From Bdellovibrionaceae bacterium UBA2466 (GTDB lineage Bacteria; Bdellovibrionota; FAC87; UBA2466): DNA of 26,040 bases. The notes below the pieces were generated by a model, which was not told where the DNA came from, made no database searches, and saw nothing but the letters and a program-made list of their open reading frames with translations. Made by a program: the position numbers and the translations under genes. The stretch lies in NCBI GenBank assembly GCA_002342225.1, contig DDPO01000157.1, forward strand, positions 1-26,040. The letters are read 5' to 3'. Within the stretch, counting starts at the first letter, position 1; the number at the start of each line of letters is the position of its first letter. Below are positions 1 to 8,519 of the stretch, piece after piece.

Positions 1-32
1 GAGCTGGGGTCGTAACTGAAATTCTGGAGTAG
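1..32 (+). CDS. tuf: Elongation factor Tu, C-terminal end (partial)
   Basis: Reading from base 3, the codons give AGVVTEILE followed by TAG at 30-32. This matches the conserved extreme C-terminus of EF-Tu (...TVGAGVV.E.L.), the GTPase that delivers aminoacyl-tRNA to the ribosome. The rest of the gene lies upstream of the window. tuf directly before rpsJ is the usual str-to-S10 junction. Only two bases separate its stop from the rpsJ start, and the rpsJ Shine-Dalgarno lies inside its last two codons. The match is short, so identity rests on the C-terminal motif plus position. Confidence 0.85.
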   Translation, partial: AGVVTEILE

Positions 33-34
33 TT

Positions 35-343
35 GTGCAGAGTCAAAAGATACGCATTCGGTTAAAAGCGTTCGACTATAAACTGTTGGACCAATCGGTA
101 TCTGAAATTGTAGATACAGCCAAGCGCACAGGGGCGAAAGTAGCGGGACCCATTCCCTTACCTACTAAAGTCAATCGCTACACTGTGCTCCGTTCACCTC
201 ACGTGGATAAAAAATCACGTGAGCAATTCGAAATCCGAACACATAAACGGCTCATCGACATTCTCGAACCCACCCAAAACACGATCGATTCACTAATGAA
301 GCTCGATCTGTCGGCTGGTATCGATGTCAGTATTACTTTGTGA
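35..343 (+). CDS. rpsJ: 30S ribosomal protein S10
   Basis: S10 is a 30S head protein and is also the NusE partner in transcription antitermination. The product is 102 residues, normal for the family (about 102-105). Conserved segments are visible: [16 protein letters not shown] near the N-terminus, GPIPLPTK (about 39-46) and [14 protein letters not shown] (about 54-67), the flexible loop region. Start is GTG at 35 with GGAG at 26-29, five bases upstream and inside the tuf tail, so translation is probably coupled to EF-Tu. The next gene is rplD rather than the expected rplC. Identification is secure. Confidence 0.98.
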   Translation: MQSQKIRIRLKAFDYKLLDQSVSEIVDTAKRTGAKVAGPIPLPTKVNRYTVLRSPHVDKKSREQFEIRTHKRLIDILEPTQNTIDSLMKLDLSAGIDVSITL

Positions 344-352
344 GGTTGTTCC

Positions 353-991
353 ATGCCGTCGTTACCATTATATGATTTAAGCAAAAAGAAAGTTGGCAAC
401 ATCGACTTAAATGATGCTGTCTTTGCTGGCGATATTCGTCCACACCTTCTAAATGATGCTGTCAGAGCTCAATTAGCTTGGAAATACGAATTCAAAACCG
501 CAAATTCCCGAACTCGCACAGAAGTTCAAGGAACACGCAAAAAAGTTTACAAACAAAAAGGCACGGGTCAGGCACGACACGGAGATGAAAAAGCTCCAAT
601 TTTCGTGGGTGGTGGTAAGGCTCACGGTCCCAAGCCACACAGACGGTCTCATAAGATCAACAAAAAGGTGATGAGAGCTGCTTTAGTCACTGCGCTCTCT
701 CTAAATCAAAAAGAGGATAGACTTTTTGTTGTCGATAAAATGGAGCTCAAAAAGCCCAGCACCAAAGCTGCCAAAGATTGCCTAAAAGCTTTCGAAGTTA
801 AAACAGCTATTTTTGTTAACTCCGGTGAAGAAGATGCTGAACAGTTTTTCAACAAAAGCGTTAAGAATCTTAACAACGTGAAGTTTCTTAAACCTGAAGG
901 AGTGAATGTTTTTGATATTTTAAAATACAAAAACATCATCGTGAGTAGCAAAGCAGCCAAGAAGTTAACGGAGCGGTTAGCCCATGTATAA
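353..991 (+). CDS. rplD: 50S ribosomal protein L4
   Basis: L4 is an early-assembling 50S protein whose long loop lines the peptide exit tunnel. In Escherichia coli it also represses its own operon. The product is 212 residues, slightly longer than the E. coli protein (201). The tunnel loop is clear at about residues 52-98, with [24 protein letters not shown] and [11 protein letters not shown]. The ATG at 353 has GAGG at 342-345, overlapping the rpsJ stop TGA at 341-343. The gene overlaps rplW by 8 bases. It sits directly after rpsJ because rplC is absent here. Confidence 0.98.
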   Translation: MPSLPLYDLSKKKVGNIDLNDAVFAGDIRPHLLNDAVRAQLAWKYEFKTANSRTRTEVQGTRKKVYKQKGTGQARHGDEKAPIFVGGGKAHGPKPHRRSHKINKKVMRAALVTALSLNQKEDRLFVVDKMELKKPSTKAAKDCLKAFEVKTAIFVNSGEEDAEQFFNKSVKNLNNVKFLKPEGVNVFDILKYKNIIVSSKAAKKLTERLAHV

Positions 992-1262
992 CATTATTAA
1001 AAGACCGATCGTCACTGAGAAAAACACTCTCCGTTCCAATTTCCACAACGAATATGCTTTCGAAGTGGATCTCAATGCCAACAGAACGGAAATTAAAAAG
1101 GCTGTAGAAAAACTTTTTGGTGTAAAAGTTGTTCGCGTGAACACTCTTATCGCTCGCAAAGAAGCAAGACGCTTGGGTAAAATGCCCGGCAAGCGAATCT
1201 TGTGGAAGAAAGCCATTGTAAAACTGAAGGAGGGTGACAAGTTTGACTTTGTCGCTAGTTAA
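984..1262 (+). CDS. rplW: 50S ribosomal protein L23
   Basis: L23 sits at the polypeptide exit and docks trigger factor and the signal recognition particle. The product is 92 residues. Family signatures are [12 protein letters not shown] at residues 4-15, [19 protein letters not shown] in the middle, and GVKVVRVNT. The ATG at 984 lies inside the end of rplD, whose stop is at 989-991, giving an 8-base overlap. CGGAG at 969-973 is the probable ribosome binding site. Position between rplD and rplB is canonical. Nothing odd was seen. Confidence 0.97.
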   Translation: MYNIIKRPIVTEKNTLRSNFHNEYAFEVDLNANRTEIKKAVEKLFGVKVVRVNTLIARKEARRLGKMPGKRILWKKAIVKLKEGDKFDFVAS

Positions 1263-1264
1263 AG

Positions 1265-2086
1265 ATGCCTATCAAAGCTTTTAAACCTGTAACACCTGCA
1301 CGTCGTTTTCTAACCCAAATCGACTACAACGAACTTTTAGATAAGAAGCCCGAGAGAAGCTTAACCAAAATTAAGCCAAGTACAGGGGGCCGTAACAACT
1401 ACGGACGTATCACTTCTCGTTTCAGAGGGGGCGGTCACAAACGTAAGTACCGTACAATCGATTTTCGACGAGATAAGCACAACGTACCTGGAAAAGTTGT
1501 GGGTCTTGAGTATGATCCAAATCGTTCTGCTAGAATTGCTCTCGTTAATTATTCCGACGGAGAGAAACGGTACATTTTGGCTCCGGTAGGAATTAAAGCC
1601 GGAGATACCATCGTTGCTTCCGAAACTGCGGATATCCAAGTGGGAAATGCTCTGCCTCTTAAGAAAATTCCCGCAGGTACAAACCTTCACAACATCGAAG
1701 TTCGTCCAGGTGCAGGCGGTAAAATGGCAAGAAGCGCCGGTTCGATGGTTCAATTGGTTGGTTTCGAAGGCGGATATGCTCAGTTACGTATGCCCTCTGG
1801 CGAGTTAAGAATTGTTTCTGATAAATGCTGGGCCACTGTTGGCCAAGTTGGAAATCTAGAGCATGAGAACGAAGTGATTGGTAAAGCCGGTCGTATGCGC
1901 TGGTTAGGTTTCAGACCTCACAATCGTGGCGTTTCCATGAATCCCGTCGACCATCCACTCGGTGGTGGTGAAGGAAAATCTTCAGGTGGAAGACATCCAG
2001 TTACGCCTTGGGGTAAGAAAACCAAAGGTAAAAAGACCAGAAACTCTAAACGAACAGACCGATTTATTATCAGGAGGAGAAAGTAG
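1265..2086 (+). CDS. rplB: 50S ribosomal protein L2
   Basis: L2 is a core 50S protein near the peptidyl transferase centre, needed for subunit association. The product is 273 residues, the usual length. The N-terminus [14 protein letters not shown], the glycine-rich [18 protein letters not shown] region (about 41-60) and the C-terminal [16 protein letters not shown] (about 230-245) with a basic tail are all present. In-frame stops at 1244 and 1256 exclude an upstream start. The ATG lies two bases after the rplW stop with no convincing Shine-Dalgarno, so translation probably depends on reinitiation after rplW. Confidence 0.98.
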   Translation: MPIKAFKPVTPARRFLTQIDYNELLDKKPERSLTKIKPSTGGRNNYGRITSRFRGGGHKRKYRTIDFRRDKHNVPGKVVGLEYDPNRSARIALVNYSDGEKRYILAPVGIKAGDTIVASETADIQVGNALPLKKIPAGTNLHNIEVRPGAGGKMARSAGSMVQLVGFEGGYAQLRMPSGELRIVSDKCWATVGQVGNLEHENEVIGKAGRMRWLGFRPHNRGVSMNPVDHPLGGGEGKSSGGRHPVTPWGKKTKGKKTRNSKRTDRFIIRRRK

Positions 2087-2089
2087 AAT

Positions 2090-2377
2090 ATGGCTCGCTC
2101 CATTAAAAAGGGCCCTTATGTGGCTACTCACTTGTTGAAGAAAGCTGATAAAGCCCAATCCAACAACGACAAAAAAGTTATTAAAACGTGGGCACGCAGT
2201 TCAACTGTTGTTCCAGAAATGTTGGGTCTAACTTTAGCCGTCCACAACGGTCACAAGTTTCACTCACTTTTTATTACAGAAAACATGGTCGGCCATAAGC
2301 TCGGTGAATTCGCGCCTACTCGGACTTTCCATGCCCACTCTGGTGATCGTAAAACGAAAGTGGAGGAAGGTAAGTAG
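2090..2377 (+). CDS. rpsS: 30S ribosomal protein S19
   Basis: S19 is a 30S head protein that contacts S13 and the subunit bridge. The product is 95 residues with the family pattern [11 protein letters not shown] at the start, [17 protein letters not shown] (about 32-48), VHNGHKF and [13 protein letters not shown] (about 68-81). AGGAGG at 2072-2077, inside the end of rplB, is one of the strongest ribosome binding sequences of the cluster, although its 12-base spacing is somewhat long. The rplB stop is three bases before the ATG. Standard member of the S10 operon. Confidence 0.98.
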   Translation: MARSIKKGPYVATHLLKKADKAQSNNDKKVIKTWARSSTVVPEMLGLTLAVHNGHKFHSLFITENMVGHKLGEFAPTRTFHAHSGDRKTKVEEGK

Positions 2378-2380
2378 TTT

Positions 2381-2716
2381 ATGGAAGTTACAGCAACATT
2401 ACGTTACGCAAGAATCACTCCCAGAAAAATGCGATTGGTAGGAGATCTTTGCAAGGGCCTTCCTGTAGAAAAAGCGCATCATCAATTAGATTTCTGCCAG
2501 AAAAAAGGTGGAAAATTGCTTTCTGTACTTTTGGATTCTGCCGTAGCTAACGCCCGCGAAAAAGGCGGAATCGATTTAGACAATTTGTACGTCAAAAGGG
2601 TTACCGTTGACGACGGGCCTATTTTGAAGCGCTTCATGCCTAGAGCCATGGGGAGAGCTACAAAAATTAAGAAAAAAATGAGCCATGTAACAGTGGTTCT
2701 TGATGAAGCCAGATAA
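2381..2716 (+). CDS. rplV: 50S ribosomal protein L22
   Basis: L22 spans the large subunit, and its beta-hairpin lines the exit tunnel. The product is 111 residues, the same range as E. coli (110). Visible family segments are [17 protein letters not shown] near residues 9-25, the [17 protein letters not shown] stretch (about 53-72), and the hairpin [20 protein letters not shown] (about 84-103). The start at 2381 follows the rpsS stop by three bases. GGAGG at 2362-2366 is the only nearby Shine-Dalgarno and is rather far away (14 bases). Confidence 0.97.
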   Translation: MEVTATLRYARITPRKMRLVGDLCKGLPVEKAHHQLDFCQKKGGKLLSVLLDSAVANAREKGGIDLDNLYVKRVTVDDGPILKRFMPRAMGRATKIKKKMSHVTVVLDEAR

Positions 2717-2727
2717 AAGAGGAAACA

Positions 2728-3396
2728 GTGGGACAAAAGACACATCCAATAGGTTTTAGACTGGGAGTTAACAAAACTTGGGCCTCTCGATGGTTCAGTG
2801 TTCGTGAATACGCTAACTTCCTACACGAAGATTTAAAACTCCGTGAGTTTTTAAAGAAAAAGCTCAGCCATGCAGGAGTTTCACGAGTTGATATCGAGCG
2901 CTTAGCAAGCAAGATTAAGATCAATATCCATACTGCCAGACCTGGTATTGTCATTGGTAAAAAAGGAACTGGTATTGATCAGCTAAGAGCGGAAGTTCAA
3001 AAGCTATCCAAATCCGAAGTTTTTATCAACATATTAGAAGTCAGAAAAGCTGAAGCTGATGCTCAGTTAATCGCTGCTAGTGTGGCCGATCAGCTTCAAA
3101 AGCGAGTCGCTTTCCGAAGAGCCATGAAAAAAGCAATGAGCCAAGCTTTCAAGTTTGGTGTCAAAGGAATCAAAATTCAGTGTGCCGGTCGATTGGGCGG
3201 AGCGGAGATTGCTCGAACCGAAAGATACGCAGAAGGTAGTGTTCCTCTGCACACTTTAAGAGCAGATATTGATTATGGCTTCGCAGAAGCGTATACAACG
3301 TATGGCCAAATTGGCGTAAAAGTGTGGGTCTACAAAGGTGAGATCATCGAACGCCGAGCCACCGGAATGAAAACAGAAGTAGCTGCAGAAGCATAA
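2728..3396 (+). CDS. rpsC: 30S ribosomal protein S3
   Basis: S3 helps form the mRNA entry channel and has ribosomal helicase activity. The product is 222 residues (E. coli 233). The N-terminus [13 protein letters not shown] is diagnostic. A KH domain carries the GxxG loop as GKKG at residues 77-80, and the C-terminal S3 domain contains [18 protein letters not shown] and [17 protein letters not shown]. The start is GTG at 2728 with GAGG at 2719-2722, five bases away. A 29-base gap to rplP follows, one of the longest inside the S10-spc run. Confidence 0.98.
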   Translation: MGQKTHPIGFRLGVNKTWASRWFSVREYANFLHEDLKLREFLKKKLSHAGVSRVDIERLASKIKINIHTARPGIVIGKKGTGIDQLRAEVQKLSKSEVFINILEVRKAEADAQLIAASVADQLQKRVAFRRAMKKAMSQAFKFGVKGIKIQCAGRLGGAEIARTERYAEGSVPLHTLRADIDYGFAEAYTTYGQIGVKVWVYKGEIIERRATGMKTEVAAEA

Positions 3397-3425
3397 GGGA
3401 TGATTAAGGAATTTAGAGGAATCAT

Positions 3426-3842
3426 ATGTTAAGCCCAAAGCGCGTTAAATATAGAAGAGTTCAGAAAGGCCGAATGAAGGGAAAAGCCTACAGAGGCTCA
3501 GACCTAAACTTCGGCGATTTTGGTTTGCAAGCTCTAGAATGCGGTCGAATCACTTCAAAACAGATTGAAGCAAGTCGTGTTGCTATTGCTAGATATGCGA
3601 AAAAAGTGGGAAAAATGTTTATTCGTATTTTCCCCGATAAACCAGTTTCCAGAAAGCCTGCCGAAACTCGCATGGGTGGAGGAAAAGGAGCTCCGGAGTA
3701 TTGGGTAGCCGTCATTAAGCCAGGCAGAATTTTGTTCGAGATGGAAGGTGTGGATGCAGCGACAGCCAAGCAAGCTCTAACTTTAGCAGCACATAAACTT
3801 CCCTTAAGGACCAAGTTTATCCAAAGAGGTGTGAGTTTATAA
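3426..3842 (+). CDS. rplP: 50S ribosomal protein L16
   Basis: L16 binds near the A-site tRNA elbow and completes the peptidyl transferase centre late in assembly. The product is 138 residues (E. coli 136). Characteristic segments are [19 protein letters not shown] at the start, [23 protein letters not shown] (about residues 30-52) and [15 protein letters not shown] (about 82-96). GAGGA at 3416-3420 lies five bases before the ATG. The stop TAA at 3840-3842 shares its last base with the rpmC ATG (TAATG), indicating coupling. Confidence 0.98.
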   Translation: MLSPKRVKYRRVQKGRMKGKAYRGSDLNFGDFGLQALECGRITSKQIEASRVAIARYAKKVGKMFIRIFPDKPVSRKPAETRMGGGKGAPEYWVAVIKPGRILFEMEGVDAATAKQALTLAAHKLPLRTKFIQRGVSL

Positions 3843-4150
3843 TGGAAGCAAAAGAATTAAGAACTTTAGGTATTGATGAGTTGAAAGCTCGTTGTCGTCA
3901 GTGGGGAGAGGAACTCTTCAGAGCTCGTTTCCGTGCTCAAAGTGCTGAAACCAAAGACACCAGTGTCTTTAAAAAGCTAAGAAAAGACATCGCAAGAGCT
4001 CAAACAGTATTAAACGAGAAACTCAACGCGGGGGAAGCCGTTGCTTCTAAACCTGTAGCTGCAAAAGCTCAAGTCGAAGCACCGCAAGACAAACCAGCTA
4101 CAAAAAAAGCTACTGCAAAAAAAAGCAGCGCTAAGAAGAGCAAGGAGTAA
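3842..4150 (+). CDS. rpmC: 50S ribosomal protein L29 with long basic C-terminal tail
   Basis: L29 lies by the tunnel exit next to L23. The core (about residues 1-66) has the two-helix pattern, with KELRTLGIDELKA and LFRARFRAQSAET.....FKKLRKDIARAQTVLNEK. The family is usually 60-70 residues, but this one has 102: about 36 extra C-terminal residues are dominated by Ala, Lys, Pro and Ser (for example PATKKATAKKSSAKKSKE). The tail is presumably disordered and could contact rRNA or factors at the tunnel exit, which is inference. The start overlaps the rplP stop by one base, and no independent Shine-Dalgarno is evident. Confidence 0.95.
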   Translation: MEAKELRTLGIDELKARCRQWGEELFRARFRAQSAETKDTSVFKKLRKDIARAQTVLNEKLNAGEAVASKPVAAKAQVEAPQDKPATKKATAKKSSAKKSKE

Positions 4151-4163
4151 AGAGGATTAACTC

Positions 4164-4439
4164 ATGGCGACTGTAGAAAACAAACAAGGAAGAAGACAAG
4201 TCATTCGCGGGGTTGTGGTCAGTGACAAAATGACCAAAACTCGCGTGATTGAAATCAAAAGAACTCAAGACCACCGTCTTTATCATAAGAAATTAATACG
4301 CCAAAAAAGAGTATTTATTCATGACGAGAAAAATGAGAGCCGAATGGGAGATGTCGTAATGGCTGAATCCACTCGACCACTATCTCGACATAAAAACTTC
4401 AGACTAGTAAAGATTGTTGAAAAGCGAGTAGCAGAATGA
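4164..4439 (+). CDS. rpsQ: 30S ribosomal protein S17
   Basis: S17 is a primary 16S rRNA binding protein with an OB fold. The product is 91 residues (E. coli 84). Recognisable segments are [22 protein letters not shown] (about 10-31), [16 protein letters not shown], and the C-terminal [21 protein letters not shown] at 4152-4156 is seven bases before the ATG. The gene ends in ATGA (4436-4439), shared with the rplN start. It is the last gene of the S10 operon set, yet it is fused by this overlap to the spc set, so the two probably form one transcript. Confidence 0.97.
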   Translation: MATVENKQGRRQVIRGVVVSDKMTKTRVIEIKRTQDHRLYHKKLIRQKRVFIHDEKNESRMGDVVMAESTRPLSRHKNFRLVKIVEKRVAE

Positions 4440-4813
4440 TTCAGAGTGAAACATATCTTAACGTTGCTGATAATTCCGGGGCTCGGCAAGTTATGTGTTT
4501 TAAAGTCCTCGGCGGTAGTAAACGTCGTTATGCTTCTATCGGCGACGTTATTGTTGTAACCATCAAAGATGCATTACCAACCTCAAAAGTAAAAAAAGGG
4601 GCGGTAATGAAGGCTGTTGTAGTTCGAACAAGAAAAGAAATTCGACGTCAGGACGGCTCCTACATTCGATTCGATGACAATGCTGCTGTACTTTTGAATA
4701 ACAACTTAGAACCAGTCGGAACACGTATCTTTGGACCTGTAGCCAGAGAACTTCGAGTGCCTGCTAAAGACGGTTATATGAAGATTATTTCCCTCGCACC
4801 GGAGGTTTTATGA
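4436..4813 (+). CDS. rplN: 50S ribosomal protein L14
   Basis: L14 lies at the subunit interface and contacts 16S rRNA and, in many bacteria, the silencing factor RsfS. The product is 125 residues (E. coli 123). Signatures are [19 protein letters not shown], the [26 protein letters not shown] segment (about 62-87), and [13 protein letters not shown] (about 96-108). It starts four bases before the rpsQ stop and ends in an ATGA shared with rplX, so both flanks are coupled. It shows no promoter or leader of its own, unlike a separate spc operon. Confidence 0.98.
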   Translation: MIQSETYLNVADNSGARQVMCFKVLGGSKRRYASIGDVIVVTIKDALPTSKVKKGAVMKAVVVRTRKEIRRQDGSYIRFDDNAAVLLNNNLEPVGTRIFGPVARELRVPAKDGYMKIISLAPEVL

Positions 4814-5139
4814 TGGGTGTGACAGTAACTCATGTGAAGAAAAATGACCTAGTACAGGTCATGGTTGGTAAAGAGCGCGGAAAAACCGGTAAGATTCTCC
4901 GAGTGAACCAGAAAAAGGGCAGAGTTTTAGTTGAAAAGCTAAACATGATCAAAAGACACACAAAACCTACGCAGAAGTCTGCGGGGGGAATTGTGGAAGC
5001 CGAAGGATTAATATCTGCTTCTAACGTTTTGCTTTACTGTGACAAATGCAGTGCCGGTGTTCGCACGGCTAGAAAAACTTTGGAAACTGGAAAAAAAGTT
5101 AGGGTTTGCAGAGAATGCAAAACCCAGTTGGATAAGTAG
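4810..5139 (+). CDS. rplX: 50S ribosomal protein L24, zinc-ribbon form
   Basis: L24 starts 50S assembly near the 5' end of 23S rRNA. The product is 109 residues. The KOW segment (about 11-40) includes [20 protein letters not shown], and [11 protein letters not shown] follows. The C-terminus has two CxxC pairs, Cys77/Cys80 and Cys100/Cys103, expected to bind one zinc; such a C-terminal finger occurs in some bacterial L24 proteins and is absent in E. coli. Two tandem ATGs (4810, 4813) are possible starts. GGAGG at 4801-4805 is 4 or 7 bases away, so the second may be the one used. Confidence 0.96.
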   Translation: MMGVTVTHVKKNDLVQVMVGKERGKTGKILRVNQKKGRVLVEKLNMIKRHTKPTQKSAGGIVEAEGLISASNVLLYCDKCSAGVRTARKTLETGKKVRVCRECKTQLDK

Positions 5140-5150
5140 TAGGTAGTGAA

Positions 5151-5696
5151 ATGAAACCAAGATTATTTGAACATTACACCAAAAAGGTAGTGCCCGAACT
5201 CTTGAAAGGGTTCGAGTACAAAAACCCAATGGAGTGTCCGAAACTTCAAAAGATCGTTGTCAGCATGTGCCTTAAAGAGGCCACCAGCGATATCAAAGTA
5301 ATGGACAAAGCCATGGAAGAGCTCTCTCTGGTTACCGGTCAAAAGCCCAAAATGACTAGAGCTAAAAAAGCTATTGCCGCATTCAAGCTGAGACAAGGTA
5401 TGCCACTAGGGGCAGTCGTCACCTTAAGAGGTGCTCGCATGTATGAGTTCATGGACAGACTCACAAACATCTCCCTCCCCCGCGTACGAGATTTTCGTGG
5501 TTGCTCTCCAACTGGATTCGATGGTTCTGGAAATTATTGCTTAGGGGTCAAAGAGCAAATCATTTTTCCTGAAATTAACTTTGAAAGAGTAGACAAAGTG
5601 AGAGGAATGAACATCACTTTTGTTACTAGCGCTAAAACTAATAAAGAAGGGTACGAGCTCTTAGAAAAGCTAGGTATCCCATTTAGAAAAAAGTAA
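5151..5696 (+). CDS. rplE: 50S ribosomal protein L5
   Basis: L5 binds 5S rRNA in the central protuberance and contacts the P-site tRNA. The product is 181 residues (E. coli 179). Family segments are [30 protein letters not shown] at the N-terminus, [20 protein letters not shown] (about 62-81), [13 protein letters not shown] and [17 protein letters not shown] (about 114-130). The ATG at 5151 is preceded only by a weak purine stretch (TAGGTAG), 11 bases after the rplX stop. Canonical position between rplX and rpsN. Confidence 0.98.
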   Translation: MKPRLFEHYTKKVVPELLKGFEYKNPMECPKLQKIVVSMCLKEATSDIKVMDKAMEELSLVTGQKPKMTRAKKAIAAFKLRQGMPLGAVVTLRGARMYEFMDRLTNISLPRVRDFRGCSPTGFDGSGNYCLGVKEQIIFPEINFERVDKVRGMNITFVTSAKTNKEGYELLEKLGIPFRKK

Positions 5697-5715
5697 ATTG
5701 AGAAAAGGGTAATCC

Positions 5716-5901
5716 ATGGCAAAGACTTCAATGATGGTAAAAGCAGCGCGAAAGCCAAAATTTAAGACACGTAAATACAATCGATGTCCTAGATGTGGTC
5801 GTTCTCGTGCATTCTTAAGAAAATTCAAACTCTGTCGTTTGTGTTTTCGAAAGTTGGCCCTTGAAGGATTGATTCCTGGTGTAATTAAAGCAAGTTGGTA
5901 A
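5716..5901 (+). CDS. rpsN: 30S ribosomal protein S14, short zinc-binding type
   Basis: S14 is a 30S head protein needed for late assembly. At 61 residues it belongs to the short (type Z) class, unlike the roughly 100-residue zinc-free form of E. coli. Zinc ligands are Cys24, Cys27, Cys40 and Cys43 in CPRCGR...CRLCFR, the same numbering as in Thermus S14. The C-terminus [11 protein letters not shown] is the conserved family end. AAGGG at 5705-5709 is the probable ribosome binding site. No zinc-free paralogue is present in the window. Confidence 0.97.
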   Translation: MAKTSMMVKAARKPKFKTRKYNRCPRCGRSRAFLRKFKLCRLCFRKLALEGLIPGVIKASW

Positions 5902-5907
5902 ATAATT

Positions 5908-6312
5908 ATGATGACTGATCCTATAGCAGATTTATTAACCCGAGTAAGAAACGCAAACAAAGCTCGTCACCGTAAAGTTGACGTTACGCCTACACAATTA
6001 AAAATTTCAATTGTGGATCTTTGGGCAAAAGCTGGGTTTATCAAGAATTACAAACTTTATCGGCAATCGCCCACAGATAAAACTGGGCTGTTAAGAATTT
6101 ACCTTAAATACGTAGGTAAAAATCAGCCGGTGATACAAGGTCTTAAACGGGTCAGCAGGCCAAGCCGACGTGTTTATGTTTCTCACAGTAAAATGCCTAA
6201 AGTCCTAGACGGAATTGGGATGGCAGTAGTTTCCACCTCTCGCGGTGTCTTAAATGACAAATTGGCTCGCGAACACAAAGTGGGTGGCGAACTTCTTTGC
6301 ACAATTTGGTAA
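5908..6312 (+). CDS. rpsH: 30S ribosomal protein S8
   Basis: S8 binds the central domain of 16S rRNA and in E. coli represses the spc operon. The product is 134 residues. Conserved parts are MTDPIADLLTRVRNANKARH at the start, RVSRPSRRVYV (about 83-93) and the C-terminal GIGMAVVSTSRGVLNDKLARE..VGGELLC. Tandem ATGs at 5908 and 5911 are both possible starts. Neither has a clear Shine-Dalgarno, and the rpsN stop is only six bases upstream, so coupled reinitiation is likely. Confidence 0.98.
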   Translation: MMTDPIADLLTRVRNANKARHRKVDVTPTQLKISIVDLWAKAGFIKNYKLYRQSPTDKTGLLRIYLKYVGKNQPVIQGLKRVSRPSRRVYVSHSKMPKVLDGIGMAVVSTSRGVLNDKLAREHKVGGELLCTIW

Positions 6313-6318
6313 AAAATT

Positions 6319-6870
6319 ATGTCACGAGTTGGAAAAAAACCGATAAAAATCGTTTCAGGGGTTAAAGTAAAATTTACCGCTCCTGTTGTTGAAGTCAGCG
6401 GCAAGCTAGGCACGCTTCAGAAAACTCTACCGGCGGGTCTTTCTGTGGAAGTTAAAGGAGATGAAGTTCATGTTCTAAACGCTTCATCCGCACCTTCTGC
6501 AAAATCCCTTCATGGATTGTGGAGAACCCTAATCAACAACATGATGCATGGAGTGGTTGAAGGCTATTCCAAGGAATTGGAACTCCAGGGCGTGGGATAC
6601 AGAGCTCAGGTCCAAGGCGGAAAACTTAATATGTCTTTAGGTTTTTCCCATCCTGTAGAATTTCCATTGCCTAAAGGCATCACAGCGACAGTCGATGCCA
6701 ACACAAAGATTTCCTTAAAAGGGGCTGACAAAGAACTTTTAGGCCAAATTGCTTCCACACTGCGCAAGATTAAGCCACCAGAACCTTACAAAGGAAAAGG
6801 CATTCGCTATGTTGGAGAAGTGATCACGTTGAAACAAGGTAAGACTGCGGGCGCGGGAGGCGGTAAGTAG
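6319..6870 (+). CDS. rplF: 50S ribosomal protein L6
   Basis: L6 lies near the sarcin-ricin loop where translational GTPases act. The product is 183 residues (E. coli 177). The N-terminal MSRVGKKPIKI, the mid segment SKELELQGVGYRAQVQG (about 86-102) and the C-terminal motif RKIKPPEPYKGKGIRY (about 148-163) are diagnostic. The start is six bases after the rpsH stop in an A-rich stretch without Shine-Dalgarno. The C-terminus has a small Gly/Ala extension. The gene order rpsH-rplF-rplR-rpsE is canonical. Confidence 0.98.
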   Translation: MSRVGKKPIKIVSGVKVKFTAPVVEVSGKLGTLQKTLPAGLSVEVKGDEVHVLNASSAPSAKSLHGLWRTLINNMMHGVVEGYSKELELQGVGYRAQVQGGKLNMSLGFSHPVEFPLPKGITATVDANTKISLKGADKELLGQIASTLRKIKPPEPYKGKGIRYVGEVITLKQGKTAGAGGGK

Positions 6871-6873
6871 TAT

Positions 6874-7257
6874 ATGAGTAACAAGATTCGAACAAATACA
6901 AATCCTAGACAAGTCATACGGATTCGTAAAAAAGAAAGAATCCGAAAAAAGATCGTTCAGCACATGGGGTCTATCTCGAGACTGGTTGTCTATCGAAGCA
7001 ACAAGTTCATCTATGCGCAAATTGTCGATGATCTTAAAGGGAATACTTTAGCTCAAGCCAACACCGGCGAAGATAGCTTTGCATCTTTCAAATCCAAGAA
7101 AAACATCGAGGCTGCAAAAAAATTAGGTAGTTTGATTGGTCAACGTGCCGTTGAGAAAAAAGTAGAAAAAGTTCTATTTGATCGAAATGGCTATGAATAT
7201 CACGGAAGAATTAAAGCTCTCGCAGAGAGCGCAAGAGAGGCAGGACTTAAGTTCTAA
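6874..7257 (+). CDS. rplR: 50S ribosomal protein L18
   Basis: L18 binds 5S rRNA together with L5 and L25 family proteins. The product is 127 residues (E. coli 117), with about ten extra basic residues at the N-terminus. The core shows [18 protein letters not shown] (about 35-52), followed by a lysine-rich helix and the C-terminal [26 protein letters not shown], the family end. GGGAGG at 6855-6860 is 13 bases before the ATG. The stop TAA at 7255-7257 shares a base with the rpsE ATG. Confidence 0.97.
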   Translation: MSNKIRTNTNPRQVIRIRKKERIRKKIVQHMGSISRLVVYRSNKFIYAQIVDDLKGNTLAQANTGEDSFASFKSKKNIEAAKKLGSLIGQRAVEKKVEKVLFDRNGYEYHGRIKALAESAREAGLKF

Positions 7258-7760
7258 TGATGCCAGCAAAGAAAATAAACCCAAACGACTTAGAATTGTC
7301 TGAACGTATTGTTTACATCAATCGCGTTGCCAAAGTAGTGAAAGGCGGAAGACGCTTCAGCTTCAGCGTGATTGTTGTGGTAGGAGATACCTCCGGTCAC
7401 GTTGGAGTAGGACTTGGAAAAGCTCGAGAAGTTCCGGAAGCGATTCGAAAAGCAGGGGAATCTGCTCGCAAAAACTTGGTAAGTTTGTCGCTAAACAATG
7501 GAACTTTTCCTCATGAAATCATAGGAAAATACGGAGCTGCATCAGTTCTCTTGAAACCAGCATCCGACGGAACAGGAATTATCGCTGGCGGAGCTTGCCG
7601 TTCGGTTCTCGAATTAGCTGGGGTTAGAAATGCTTTAACCAAATCGTTTGGCACGACCAATCCCCACAATCTAGTAAGAGCTACCTTAAATGGCCTGACA
7701 AGAATGCGTTTACCCGAGGATGTTCTTAAATCTCGAAGTGCGCAAGAAAGTGCTTATTAA
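7257..7760 (+). CDS. rpsE: 30S ribosomal protein S5
   Basis: S5 acts at the mRNA entry channel and in decoding fidelity. The product is 167 residues (same as E. coli). It has the N-terminal double-stranded-RNA-binding-like fold with [22 protein letters not shown] (about 22-43) and [20 protein letters not shown], then the C-terminal domain with [19 protein letters not shown] (about 106-124). Start is ATG at 7257 overlapping the rplR stop (TAATG), and a second ATG follows immediately at 7260. No separate Shine-Dalgarno, so coupling is likely. Confidence 0.98.
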   Translation: MMPAKKINPNDLELSERIVYINRVAKVVKGGRRFSFSVIVVVGDTSGHVGVGLGKAREVPEAIRKAGESARKNLVSLSLNNGTFPHEIIGKYGAASVLLKPASDGTGIIAGGACRSVLELAGVRNALTKSFGTTNPHNLVRATLNGLTRMRLPEDVLKSRSAQESAY

Positions 7761-7780
7761 GCCGCTTAGGTGAATGAATC

Positions 7781-8005
7781 ATGGAAAAAACGACAAAAAA
7801 GACAGCTAAAGAAGTGAGTGGTAAAAAGGTTCAAGTTAAGCTGGTGAAAAGCGTTATAGCTACACCTCAGTGGATGAGAACCGTAGTCAGAACTCTTGGT
7901 TTACGTAAACTGAACGATACCAACGTTGTCACAGACAACGGCGCAATTCGCGGTATGGTTCGTAGAGTACCCCATTTAGTAGAGCTCACAGAAGTTAAGG
8001 AGTAA
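7781..8005 (+). CDS. rpmD: 50S ribosomal protein L30 with N-terminal extension
   Basis: L30 is a small peripheral 50S protein. The product is 74 residues, whereas the family is usually about 58-60. The core begins near residue 17 (VQVKLVKSVIATPQWMRTV) and has the typical LGLRKLNDTNVVTDNGAIRGMVRRVPHLVE. The extra N-terminal 15 or so residues are Lys/Thr-rich (EKTTKKTAKEVSGKK). The ATG at 7781 is 20 bases after the rpsE stop, with TAGGTGA at 7767-7773 as a possible ribosome binding site. No in-frame start closer to the core is evident, so the extension appears genuine. Confidence 0.95.
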   Translation: MEKTTKKTAKEVSGKKVQVKLVKSVIATPQWMRTVVRTLGLRKLNDTNVVTDNGAIRGMVRRVPHLVELTEVKE

Positions 8006-8009
8006 GCGC

Positions 8010-8501
8010 ATGGCGCAAGAACAGCAATTTCATTTAGGTAACTTGGTAGCTCCAGAGGGCTCCCGAAAAGAAAGAATTCGACGCGGACGTGGAACTGGGT
8101 CAGGTCTGGGTAAAACCGCCGGTCGCGGCGGAAAAGGTCAGACTGCAAGAACCGGTAAAGGCCGACCAAGAGGTTTTGAGGGGGGTCAAAGTCCTCTCGT
8201 ACGACGTTTACCCAAATTTGGATTTAACAGCCCCAACAAGGTTTACTTTGACGTCATTAACGTCAATGCTTTAGACTCTCATTTTCAAAACGGGGAAACC
8301 GTGACCGTGACTCAATTGGTTGAAAAAGGACTGGTTAAGTCAGAAAACGCTTTGGTTAAGGTTTTAGGGGAAGGCAACCTCACTAAAAAGCTAACCGTCA
8401 AAGCACATCGTTTCTCCAAGTCAGCGATCCAAAAGATCAATCAAGCTGGCGGACAAATTGAAGAAATTAAAAACGAAGAGCAGCAAGAACCGAAAAAATA
8501 A
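8010..8501 (+). CDS. rplO: 50S ribosomal protein L15
   Basis: L15 is a late-assembling 50S protein with a long extension into 23S rRNA. The product is 163 residues (E. coli 144). The Gly/Arg/Lys-rich extension (about residues 20-55) contains RRGRGTGSGLGKTAGRGGKG and GFEGGQSPLVRRLPKFGF. The globular part follows with VNALDSHF, NALVKVLGEGNLTKKLTVKAHRFS and an acidic C-terminal tail (EEIKNEEQQEPKK). AAGGAG at 7997-8002 is seven bases before the ATG, a good ribosome binding site overlapping the end of rpmD. Confidence 0.98.
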   Translation: MAQEQQFHLGNLVAPEGSRKERIRRGRGTGSGLGKTAGRGGKGQTARTGKGRPRGFEGGQSPLVRRLPKFGFNSPNKVYFDVINVNALDSHFQNGETVTVTQLVEKGLVKSENALVKVLGEGNLTKKLTVKAHRFSKSAIQKINQAGGQIEEIKNEEQQEPKK

Positions 8502-8519
8502 AATACAGGAGAACACACC

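Noticed and set aside
1361..1753. 130-residue minus-strand open frame inside rplB
   Set aside because: It is fully antisense to a strongly conserved gene, shows no family features, and has no ribosome binding site.
3488..3814. 108-residue minus-strand open frame inside rplP
   Set aside because: Antisense shadow of L16 with no recognisable features.
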